Part shown: positions 14,076-20,509 of the stretch, one piece after another
How positions within the stretch are numbered: the first letter of the stretch is position 1
Layout of the letters: every line of letters begins with the position of its first letter
NCBI GenBank assembly: GCA_024687845.1
Contig: JAILEL010000471.1
Span: 1 to 20,509 of the forward strand
Length of the DNA: 20,509 bases
Direction of reading: 5' to 3'
From: Eubacterium sp.
GTDB lineage: Bacteria > Bacillota_A > Clostridia > Lachnospirales > Lachnospiraceae
Program-made: the position numbers and the translations under genes
The notes under the pieces: generated by a model
Databases searched by the model: none
What the model saw: only the letters and a program-made list of their open reading frames with translations
Told to the model about the DNA's origin: nothing

Positions 14076-14083
14076 TGTAACAA
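14076..14083. promoter_or_regulatory. TGTAACAA element in the leader of the response regulator gene
   Basis: The same core appears as the palindrome ATTGTTACAAT in the promoter of the ABC permease operon (18923-18933). Here it lies between the -10 and the start codon. It is a possible autoregulatory site; short AT-rich cores can recur by chance. Confidence 0.28.
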
Positions 14084-14095
14084 CCTAATACTTTG

Positions 14096-14125
14096 ATTAT
14101 ACACGATTATTCTTTTAGATTCCAA
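14096..14125 (-). promoter_or_regulatory. Candidate promoter of the two-component operon
   Basis: On the minus strand a consensus TATAAT (14096-14101) lies 18 bases from TTGGAA (14120-14125). The -35 hexamer sits directly at the T run of the upstream operon's terminator. The leader to the ATG at 14054 would be roughly 35 bases. Confidence 0.65.
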
Positions 14126-14173
14126 CAAAAGCCACCATAAGCTCTCAACAGATGTCTCGAGCTTATGGCGGCT
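14126..14173 (-). terminator. Rho-independent terminator of the ABC/Ntn-hydrolase operon
   Basis: Bases 14159-14173 pair with 14130-14144 (15 pairs, one G-U on the minus strand) around a 14-base loop, followed by TTTTG on the minus strand. It starts 24 bases after the lipoprotein stop codon and separates that operon from the two-component genes. Confidence 0.85.
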
Positions 14174-14197
14174 GATCAACTATTTTTTCCGACTTTT

Positions 14198-15649
14198 CTA
14201 ATAACTACCTATGTCTGTAAACACTACATCATCCGATGGGCCACTATCCGGTGTAAATGCCACCTGAACTTTTCCAGTATTATAATCCACGATTATCATC
14301 TGCGCGGTTCCGGTATTTCTTACATTGACAACATATGCTTCGTCCTTTTTTTTACCTTGATTTACCTTTTCTTTAGTTAATGCAGTCTTTAGTTCACCTA
14401 CAGTAAACTTATCCTCAGCACCTACCCATTCATTATATTTGTTCCATCTTACTGCATTACCATCCTGATAAAGATAATCCTGATTTCCCTTCGTGGCAAA
14501 TGAATTAACAACGCACAGGCTGTCCGGATTATCCCATGTAAGTCCACTTAAAAGCGGAGTCTCATTATCACGAAGTACAGAATATCCTTTACCATTCTCC
14601 TGCAACTGGCTGACAGCATCCTCAGCACAGTAACTGGAATTTTCATCCGAAATTATAAGGTTATGACTCCAGGTATAGTTTGCACTGTTCCCCACCATAA
14701 AGTCACCAACCTCTTTGGCTGTATCAAATTCTTCAAGAGCATATCTTAGATCATAAGTGTAACATCTTCTATTCTCATAGATATAGGTTTCATTTTGGCT
14801 TCCTACATCAAGAATTCCAGCAAATACACCATCATCATTTACTGCAGAAACAATACTTTCAAATCCGAAAAATGAAATTCCGGTGTAAGATCTGTCCCCC
14901 TTCTTTACATGAATAACAGAATGAACTTTGCACATCTGATACTCAGTTCCAAGATTCCAATCCAGCAGACGAACAGTAATTCTGTCACCAGTTTCTGTCT
15001 TGTCTCCCCATAGGGAAAGGGCAGAGCATGCAGTTCCTCTGAGGGCTTCAGGAATAAAACTGAAGGTCACTGCTTCTTCATAGCTGATATGACCATCTTC
15101 TGCATATCCATGTACTCCTCCGGAAATTGCCTCGGCATACGCATCCAGTTCCTTCCAGTAATCAGAAAGCTTCGGGTCATCTTCTACTGTTTTCGCAAGA
15201 TAGGAGACTCTGTCCCATACCGGATCAAAGTCATCAACTAAAGCAGGAAATCCCCAATATATATTTTCATATATATATGGTTCCATTACCTCGTGAATCT
15301 CAGGATATGCTTCCATAACCTCCTCAGCATAGGCTTTTCCTACTTCCTCAGGTGAGTGATTTTCGAAGTCCAGTGTCACATCATAATAATGTTCCAATTT
15401 ATTTACTACGCAGGCTCCATCAGCAGAGGAAAATGTAGCTAGTATCTTATCAGATGTTCCATCATCCCCATATTCTGCCGGTTTCTCAATATATGTATTA
15501 GAAACTTCAGACAGATTACTCTCTACAGATTCTGGGAATGTGAAATCTTCATAGGTTTCCATCCTTCCACAGCCTGTCAGGGAAGTTGCGAGAATAACTG
15601 AAAGGGCCAGCGTGGTTATTTTTGAAATTTTACTATTTTTATATTTCAT
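14198..15649 (-). CDS. Lipoprotein with C45-type Ntn-hydrolase (linear amide C-N hydrolase) domain
   Basis: A 483-residue surface lipoprotein. The signal peptide ends in lipobox LTGC, Cys27 lipidated. A roughly 175-residue N-terminal region precedes the candidate catalytic Cys208 in RGTACSALSLWGD. In C45/choloylglycine-hydrolase-type Ntn enzymes, internal cleavage exposes such a Cys as the nucleophile. Supporting motifs follow in family order: VRLLDWN (226-232), matching the RNxDW block, NDDGVFAG (271-278), the NYTWSHNLIISDENSSYCAED segment (324-344) and VVNSFAT (380-386). Such enzymes cleave amide bonds in acyl-peptides, penicillins, bile-salt conjugates or carcinine. It is the last gene of an operon with an ABC ATPase and permease. 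The substrate is unknown. Confidence 0.78.
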   Translation of the reverse strand: MKYKNSKISKITTLALSVILATSLTGCGRMETYEDFTFPESVESNLSEVSNTYIEKPAEYGDDGTSDKILATFSSADGACVVNKLEHYYDVTLDFENHSPEEVGKAYAEEVMEAYPEIHEVMEPYIYENIYWGFPALVDDFDPVWDRVSYLAKTVEDDPKLSDYWKELDAYAEAISGGVHGYAEDGHISYEEAVTFSFIPEALRGTACSALSLWGDKTETGDRITVRLLDWNLGTEYQMCKVHSVIHVKKGDRSYTGISFFGFESIVSAVNDDGVFAGILDVGSQNETYIYENRRCYTYDLRYALEEFDTAKEVGDFMVGNSANYTWSHNLIISDENSSYCAEDAVSQLQENGKGYSVLRDNETPLLSGLTWDNPDSLCVVNSFATKGNQDYLYQDGNAVRWNKYNEWVGAEDKFTVGELKTALTKEKVNQGKKKDEAYVVNVRNTGTAQMIIVDYNTGKVQVAFTPDSGPSDDVVFTDIGSY

Positions 15650-15696
15650 ATCGTATTCTCTTTCTATTTTAGATTCTGGCTTATAAATTTATGATT

Positions 15697-16461
15697 CTAC
15701 CAGTCACGCTCCTGCAGCCAGTTTCTGAGTTTCCTCTCACGTACCGGAAGGTCTTCCTCTGATTCCATCTTTCCAAGGGCAAGCTCTCCCTGGATATTTC
15801 CATCAACAAGGAAGATTACTCTCTCACTACAGCTGGCTATCTTTTCACTGTGGGTTACCATCATGATTGAAGTTCCTTCTCTATTGGCATTTACCAGCTC
15901 TCTTATTACTTCCATAGATGCTTTCTGATTAAGGGCACCAGTAGGTTCATCTGCAAATACCATCTTAGGACTATTGATTAGTGATCTGCAAAGACATGCC
16001 CTCTGCAATTGACCACCAGATACTTCAGTGATAAATCTGTCTGCAGTATCAATAATCCCCAGTCTTCTCATAAGTGTCTCGGCATCCTTATTAACCTCAG
16101 CCCTTGGTTTCAGCTTAGCCTGATATCCCGGAAGGATAACATTATCCATGATATTCAGCTTCTTCATCATATACATCTGCTGAAAGACAAACCCCATCTT
16201 ATTAAGACGAACCTTTGCCATAGCATTCCTGTCCAGCTTAGATATATCTTCTCCGTCAAATGTAACATTACCTGAAGTCATACTGTCCATACCACTTACT
16301 GTATAAAGCAGTGTTGACTTACCGGAACCTGAAGGACCCATTATTGAAACGAACTCGCCTTCTTCCATACTGAAGTTAACATTCTGAAGCACATTGTTAC
16401 TATATTCATCTATCACATAGGTCTTGCACAGATCCTTAACCTCTAAAACCTTATTACTCAT
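15697..16461 (-). CDS. ABC transporter ATPase, LolD/MacB/BceA type
   Basis: A 254-residue ATPase that drives the FtsX-type permease encoded upstream. Motifs: A-loop Tyr15, Walker A GPSGSGKST (42-50), Q-loop FVFQQMYMM (91-99), signature VSGGQLQRACLCRSL (147-161), Walker B MVFADEPTGAL (167-177) and switch VTHSEK. The DEPTGAL signature is typical of MacB/LolD/Bce mechanotransmission ABC proteins, not importers. The gene overlaps the permease gene by 8 bases. A 47-base gap without a terminator leads to the Ntn-hydrolase lipoprotein. Likely jobs are lipid or lipoprotein handling, or protection from envelope-active antibiotics. Confidence 0.93.
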   Translation of the reverse strand: MSNKVLEVKDLCKTYVIDEYSNNVLQNVNFSMEEGEFVSIMGPSGSGKSTLLYTVSGMDSMTSGNVTFDGEDISKLDRNAMAKVRLNKMGFVFQQMYMMKKLNIMDNVILPGYQAKLKPRAEVNKDAETLMRRLGIIDTADRFITEVSGGQLQRACLCRSLINSPKMVFADEPTGALNQKASMEVIRELVNANREGTSIMMVTHSEKIASCSERVIFLVDGNIQGELALGKMESEEDLPVRERKLRNWLQERDW

Positions 16462-18883
16462 TTCTAATCCTCCATATTTCGATATTTCTGATCTTTCTTA
16501 TCACGAGTATCATAACTACTGCAATAAACATCGATATAAATACTGTCCATATTATTGATAGAAGCACTCCACCACTAAACACAAATCCCGTAAGTCCAAG
16601 CATTGCGTTAAATAATAAACCGATTACCCGAGATATAACTAAAGGTGTAAAAATCAGTGCAATTATCGTAGCAGTTGCAAAAAGGATCATCATTCTTATG
16701 AACTGCCATCTCTTCACTGTTTTTTCATCCACCCCAGTGCTCATAAGAAGAGCTATTTCCGGTTCCTCATCCTTCATAAATACTGTCTGATACATTACAA
16801 TCAGAAATCCAAGGACGCCCGTTACAACTATCATCATCATATTACGAAGAAATGAGAATAGTACATCATACATTCCGAGAAATGCCGCTATCAGCTCATC
16901 ATCCGACATCATTTGTCCCTCGAACAATTTATCAAGCTTAGCATACTCGGCCTTCTTCTCTGAATCCGGTACATCCAATGTGAAACCTACGACATCCCAT
17001 CCTTCGGATTCTGCATCTTTAAACTCTGCTGACATAATTACATCTTTGTCATTAAATGATGAGAGTCTATCAATAAAACCTGTTATCACAAATTCTTCCT
17101 GTGTTTCTTCTACAGTAAGGCGGTCCTCAGAATACTTGTTATAGGATATTAATACCTTATCTCCTATATTCACATCATGAGTACTGGCTGTATGATAGTC
17201 CATAAGGATTTCATTTCGAAGTTTCGGATATTGGCCACCATCTCTTATAACCAATCCCTCTGGATCAAAGTTAAATGAAAGTAATATTGCTTCAGTTTCA
17301 TCACCAAAAATCATTTTTGCATTCTGAGAATCTTTGGTTTCTACAGTAGCAGAGATATCATTTTGTTCCATAAGAGAACTAATGTTTCTCTTAAAGATAT
17401 CAGCTCTGTCGGTTCCGTTCGTCAGCTCTTCATATTTTTTATCATCTAACATAGTTACAGCCTCAAGCTTCTTCCATGTATAAAACTTATATAAAAAATC
17501 AGAACTTATTACTGTATCTCTAACCTGAATATTTATAAGCACCACACTACTTCCTATAGCAAATGCTATAAATAGAAGTATGTATCTCTTGAAATTACCA
17601 AATATATCCGAAAGTGCCAGAAACAATGGTAGCGGCATCTTATTTCTTTTACTCAAACTAAAACGGTCACTATGTTTAATCCTTTCTGACCTTGCTTCTC
17701 CATGAAGTACATCCATAACTGATATCTTATTTAATCTCCTCATTGAAAGCAGGATGAAGAGGATTACCACTACAATGATCAGTAAAGCAGATATAGCTGC
17801 TACCAGATAGTCAACCCAACTAAGTGAGTAGGATATATTGTAATAGAAACGTCCTATCAGGGCATTTCCCATAACTATACCGATAAAAAGTCCTATAAAT
17901 CCTCCAGCGATTGAAAATGCTATATACTTTGCTGCAACAAGCCATCTGAAAGAAACCGAATCCGTTCCAAGAGCTTTCATGATTCCCAGCTCCCGTTCCT
18001 CTTTCTTGATAGCCGATCTGATAGTAAATCCGATAGTAAAAAGGATGATCAGTATCATAAAGATACAGGTTATAAACATGAAAAATGTAATTAGTACAGA
18101 AACAAGCGCAGCATTACTTGCTATATGTCCATCTGGGAGACAGGATTCGAAATAATATTTATAGTTCTCATCCTTTGCAAAATCCGAATTAAGATTTTTT
18201 CGATCATTTTCAGTAAACTCTTGTTCTGCAACAAATCCGGTTAAACCCTCCTTCTGTGGACATTCAGAACTCATTTTTTCATAATCTGCATCAGACAATA
18301 GGAATCTAAATAAATAGTCATGAATTGGATCTCTTGTAACCACTGATATGGTAAACTTAAATTGTTTTCCTGAAGGCGCTGTAATATATATTTCATCCCT
18401 TGCCTTAAGCCCTACCTGCATAGAAAACGAATATGGTATAGCCACCTCGCCATTCTTTAATGAAAACGGCTTATTGTTCTGATCATAAACCAGATTCATC
18501 TCCCTCGGCTGCTTCATAAGTGCAAAAAACTTATTTCCTGAATTTTGATTCAGATAGTCATAATCAATTCCATCATAGTAAAAATTTGAATGATTAACCC
18601 TAATACATTCGCTATGTTCTATCCTTGCATTTGGGAACCTGGTCAATATAACATCTTCCATGGCTTTCTGCTGTCCCTCAGCATCACCTAAAAGCTTGCT
18701 ATAAATAACAAATGCATCATAAGGCTTACATCTTTCCTGCGATACCTTAACACCTCTGATATTTGCAAACATCAGGAGCGCACTGGCAGTAACCAGAGCA
18801 GATACCATCACCATGAAAAGCAGGATGATGACATTCAGTCCCTTACTGTCCTTTAAATCTTTTTTTATCATTCTGAAAAACAT
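16454..18883 (-). CDS. FtsX/MacB-type ABC permease (duplicated, 8 predicted membrane segments)
   Basis: An 809-residue membrane protein made of two similar halves. Each has one N-terminal membrane segment, a large external domain and three more segments. First half: TM near 18-41, external region about 42-255, TMs near 258-290, 312-335 and 355-378, followed by an amphipathic RRLNKISVMDVLHGEA linker typical of FtsX proteins. Second half: TM near 433-455, external region about 456-680, and three TMs between about 685 and 800. KKEERELGIMKALG and KDEEPEIALLMSTGV are the paired FtsX coupling segments that contact the ATPase. Start 18883 has an AGGAGAAC site and is the first gene of its operon. Confidence 0.93.
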   Translation of the reverse strand: MFFRMIKKDLKDSKGLNVIILLFMVMVSALVTASALLMFANIRGVKVSQERCKPYDAFVIYSKLLGDAEGQQKAMEDVILTRFPNARIEHSECIRVNHSNFYYDGIDYDYLNQNSGNKFFALMKQPREMNLVYDQNNKPFSLKNGEVAIPYSFSMQVGLKARDEIYITAPSGKQFKFTISVVTRDPIHDYLFRFLLSDADYEKMSSECPQKEGLTGFVAEQEFTENDRKNLNSDFAKDENYKYYFESCLPDGHIASNAALVSVLITFFMFITCIFMILIILFTIGFTIRSAIKKEERELGIMKALGTDSVSFRWLVAAKYIAFSIAGGFIGLFIGIVMGNALIGRFYYNISYSLSWVDYLVAAISALLIIVVVILFILLSMRRLNKISVMDVLHGEARSERIKHSDRFSLSKRNKMPLPLFLALSDIFGNFKRYILLFIAFAIGSSVVLINIQVRDTVISSDFLYKFYTWKKLEAVTMLDDKKYEELTNGTDRADIFKRNISSLMEQNDISATVETKDSQNAKMIFGDETEAILLSFNFDPEGLVIRDGGQYPKLRNEILMDYHTASTHDVNIGDKVLISYNKYSEDRLTVEETQEEFVITGFIDRLSSFNDKDVIMSAEFKDAESEGWDVVGFTLDVPDSEKKAEYAKLDKLFEGQMMSDDELIAAFLGMYDVLFSFLRNMMMIVVTGVLGFLIVMYQTVFMKDEEPEIALLMSTGVDEKTVKRWQFIRMMILFATATIIALIFTPLVISRVIGLLFNAMLGLTGFVFSGGVLLSIIWTVFISMFIAVVMILVIRKIRNIEIWRIRNE

Positions 18884-18902
18884 ATTTGTTCTCCTATTAC
18901 CA

Positions 18903-18932
18903 AGTATATTTTTACCTTGTAGATTGTTACAA
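18903..18932 (-). promoter_or_regulatory. Candidate promoter of the ABC/Ntn-hydrolase operon
   Basis: On the minus strand TTGTAA (18927-18932) and TATACT (18903-18908) are 18 bases apart. It would start the transcript about 12 bases before the ribosome site. A second AT-rich -10-like cluster lies at 18951-18966 with no clear -35. Confidence 0.5.
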
Positions 18933-18933
18933 T
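18923..18933. promoter_or_regulatory. Palindrome ATTGTTACAAT overlapping the -35 region, possible operator
   Basis: A perfect 11-base palindrome with a single central base lies over the -35 hexamer of the ABC permease operon. The minus strand also reads TTGTA-N6-TACAA here. The position suits a response-regulator or repressor site; the regulator encoded at 13371-14054 is the nearest candidate. Confidence 0.4.
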
Positions 18934-19000
18934 TTGCTCCGAGCTTGAATGTAGTATAATATAATCATTTTCTAAAAGTCCTTAAAAAGTTTTTAAAATT

Positions 19001-19034
19001 AAAAAAGCATTTTCCTTTTTTTAGAAAATGCTTT
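19001..19034 (-). terminator. Rho-independent terminator of dinB
   Basis: GAAAATGCTTT (19024-19034, plus-strand reading) pairs with AAAGCATTTTC (19004-19014) as an 11-base-pair stem with a 9-base loop. On the minus strand a T run follows. It begins 15 bases after the dinB stop. Confidence 0.85.
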
Positions 19035-19048
19035 CATATATTATATAC

Positions 19049-20260
19049 TTAATCTTTTCTTCTATCGCCTCGAAATACTCCGATTCCTGCACGCATTACA
19101 CTATTATTTCCATATTTGCTTCGAATCTGATCCAATGCTTTATCAAGATTCTTCTGTTTTTCCTTCTCTTCTTCTCCGAACAAAGACATCTGCTGGAAGC
19201 CATCCTTATCAATATCCGAAGCTGCGAGACCTATAAGCCTTAGCGGTTCTCCCTTCCAGGCTTCTCGCATAAGCCGAACGGCCATATCGTATATTTCCGA
19301 AGTTATATCTGTCGAGTTCTCCATCTTTCGTCCATGTGAGTGTCGCTTCATATCGCTAGTACGAAATATAACTGTAACCGTAAAAGCCTTCACTTCATCT
19401 GCCCTCAGTCTTCCTGCTACAACATCAGCTTCTGCAAGAAGTAAATGATTAACAGTATCAAAGTCTGTCACATCATCCTCAGTTGTATTTTCAACGCTAT
19501 AGCTCTTGGCTTCCCGCTCTTCATTTTCCACAGGAGAATCATCTATCCCATTTGCAGCATTATGAAGATAACGCGCTGTCTTTTCACCAAATGCGCTTAA
19601 CAATATCCGCTCATCCTCTTTGGCAAGATCCCCGATAGTTTTTATATGCATATCAACAAGTTTCTTCGCTGTAGCCTGTCCACAGCCAAAAAGTTCACCT
19701 ACTGGGAGAGGCCACATTTTTCTTTCTATCTCGTCTGGAAATAATGTATGCACCTTATCCGGCTTCTCAAAATCACTAGCCATTTTTGCACACAGTTTAT
19801 TTCTTGCTATACCTACATTCACGGTAAATCCGAGTTCATCTCGGATTCTATCCTTCATCTCATGTGCAAGCTTTATAGGATCTGGGTAAAGTCGCCGCAT
19901 CCCGCTCATATCCATAAAAACTTCATCTATGGAAAATGACTGCATAAGCGGTGTGTATTCATTTAATATACTTTTGAAAGCATGTGACATTTTCTTATAT
20001 AGCTGGAAATTAGGTTTGACAACTATAAGCTCAGGACATTTGCGGAGTGCAGTTGCAACGGGTTCACCTGTCACAATACCATATTTCTTAGCAGGAATTG
20101 ACTTGGTGGAAACTATACTAGTACGCCGGTCCGGATCACCACCAACACATGATGGAACAGTCCTAAGATCCAGAGTCTCGCCCTTAGTAAGACGGTCCAC
20201 AGCTTCCCAGGAAAGAAAAGCACTATTCACATCTACATGAAATATAAGTCTGTCGTTCAT
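19049..20260 (-). CDS. dinB: DNA polymerase IV (Y-family translesion polymerase)
   Basis: A 403-residue low-fidelity polymerase that copies past damaged bases. Catalytic carboxylates are in FHVDVNSAF (Asp10) and FSIDEVFMD (Asp112, Glu113). The palm-finger region VSTKSIPAKKYGIVTGEPVATAL, thumb motifs (FGCGQATAKKL, helix-hairpin-helix) and a little-finger domain follow. The C-terminal QMSLF (357-361) is a beta-clamp-binding motif. Length is slightly above the 350-residue E. coli enzyme, as is common in clostridia. The start at 20260 has an AAGGG site and lies 8 bases after the stop of a LacI-type regulator gene, so the two may be co-transcribed. No LexA box was recognised here. Confidence 0.95.
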   Translation of the reverse strand: MNDRLIFHVDVNSAFLSWEAVDRLTKGETLDLRTVPSCVGGDPDRRTSIVSTKSIPAKKYGIVTGEPVATALRKCPELIVVKPNFQLYKKMSHAFKSILNEYTPLMQSFSIDEVFMDMSGMRRLYPDPIKLAHEMKDRIRDELGFTVNVGIARNKLCAKMASDFEKPDKVHTLFPDEIERKMWPLPVGELFGCGQATAKKLVDMHIKTIGDLAKEDERILLSAFGEKTARYLHNAANGIDDSPVENEEREAKSYSVENTTEDDVTDFDTVNHLLLAEADVVAGRLRADEVKAFTVTVIFRTSDMKRHSHGRKMENSTDITSEIYDMAVRLMREAWKGEPLRLIGLAASDIDKDGFQQMSLFGEEEKEKQKNLDKALDQIRSKYGNNSVMRAGIGVFRGDRRKD

Positions 20261-20268
20261 TTTTACCC

Positions 20269-20509
20269 TTAATGTTCCTTCACGGAATCTCTGATTATCA
20301 TTTTACATGGCATTTCGAATATTTCCGGTTCTTCTTTTATCTCATGTTTATCAGGATTTTCAAGCCTTTCCAGAATGAGTTCCGCAGCTTTTTTCCCTAT
20401 TGCTCTAAGCGGTAATTCAGTGGTTGTAAGAGCTGGTCGGAAGAATGAAGATATATTTTCGTTATCGAACCCTGCCACTGATATATCCTTTCCGATAGGC
20501 ACATTTTTC
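20269..20509 (-). CDS. LacI/GalR-family transcriptional regulator (partial, C-terminal end only)
   Basis: Only the last 79 codons are in the window; the gene continues beyond the right edge. The run NVPIGKDISVAGFDN is the hallmark of the sugar-binding domain of LacI/GalR regulators (usual form: IPEDISVIGFDN). TTELPLRAIGKKAAELILERL and the final strand EMPCKMIIRDSV match the family C-terminus. The DNA-binding head and effector site are outside the window, so no target or sugar can be named. It directly precedes dinB with an 8-base gap, which may be chance clustering. Confidence 0.9.
   Translation of the reverse strand, partial: KNVPIGKDISVAGFDNENISSFFRPALTTTELPLRAIGKKAAELILERLENPDKHEIKEEPEIFEMPCKMIIRDSVKEH

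Noticed and set aside
18884..19048. Small RNA or short gene in the 165-base gap before dinB
   Set aside because: The region is explained by the dinB terminator and the ABC operon promoter; no ribosome site with an open frame was seen.

Overview
The window looks like a chromosomal segment of a low-GC, anaerobic Firmicute, most probably a Lachnospiraceae member (Butyrivibrio, Pseudobutyrivibrio or a relative). This rests on AT-rich intergenic DNA, strong AGGAGG-type ribosome sites, the Fe-S L-serine dehydratase-like and NifX-like proteins, and the clostridial style of the two polar amino-acid ABC transporters. The assignment is by style, not by a marker gene. Every gene but one lies on the minus strand, so transcription mostly runs from high to low coordinates.

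Minus-strand layout in reading order. (1) A LacI-family regulator (3' end only) and DNA polymerase IV (dinB), closed by a terminator. (2) A three-gene operon: a large FtsX/MacB-type ABC permease, its ATPase, and a lipoprotein with a C45-type Ntn-hydrolase domain, closed by a terminator at 14130-14173. (3) A PhoB/OmpR-type response regulator and its histidine kinase, whose promoter sits against that terminator. These are followed without a visible terminator by a PAS-GGDEF-PAS diguanylate cyclase. (4) A rhodanese-TtcA fusion, an amino-acid ABC protein joining four substrate-binding lobes to a permease domain, and a GlnQ-type ATPase with a GHKL-like C-terminal extension. A bidirectional terminator at 5814-5847 closes this group. 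(5) dtd (D-aminoacyl-tRNA deacylase) with its own terminator. (6) A NifX-like protein, then a second amino-acid ABC transporter (lipoprotein, two permeases, ATPase), then an L-serine dehydratase beta-like protein cut by the left window edge.

The single plus-strand gene (4986-5789) encodes a 267-residue, almost wholly low-complexity protein rich in Gln, Pro and Gly. Its tandem PQQPGFNQ and PQQGYGQ repeats recall prion-like oligopeptide repeats. It has its own promoter-like sequence and a perfect palindrome upstream.

How the parts may work together: both amino-acid importers are linked to enzymes of sulfur or Fe-S chemistry (NifX-like and serine-dehydratase-like in one, rhodanese-TtcA in the other). 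This makes cystine/cysteine or serine plausible substrates, but the sequence does not prove it. The ABC export/flippase pair, the surface Ntn hydrolase and the adjacent two-component system look like an envelope-stress or antimicrobial-response module that senses, moves and hydrolyses an acylated or amide-bonded compound. The strongest leads are that module, the low-complexity protein, the ATPase with the GHKL-like tail, the four-lobe permease fusion and the rhodanese-TtcA fusion. No rRNA, tRNA, CRISPR array, insertion sequence or phage gene was seen, and no stretch over 300 bases lacks a gene.
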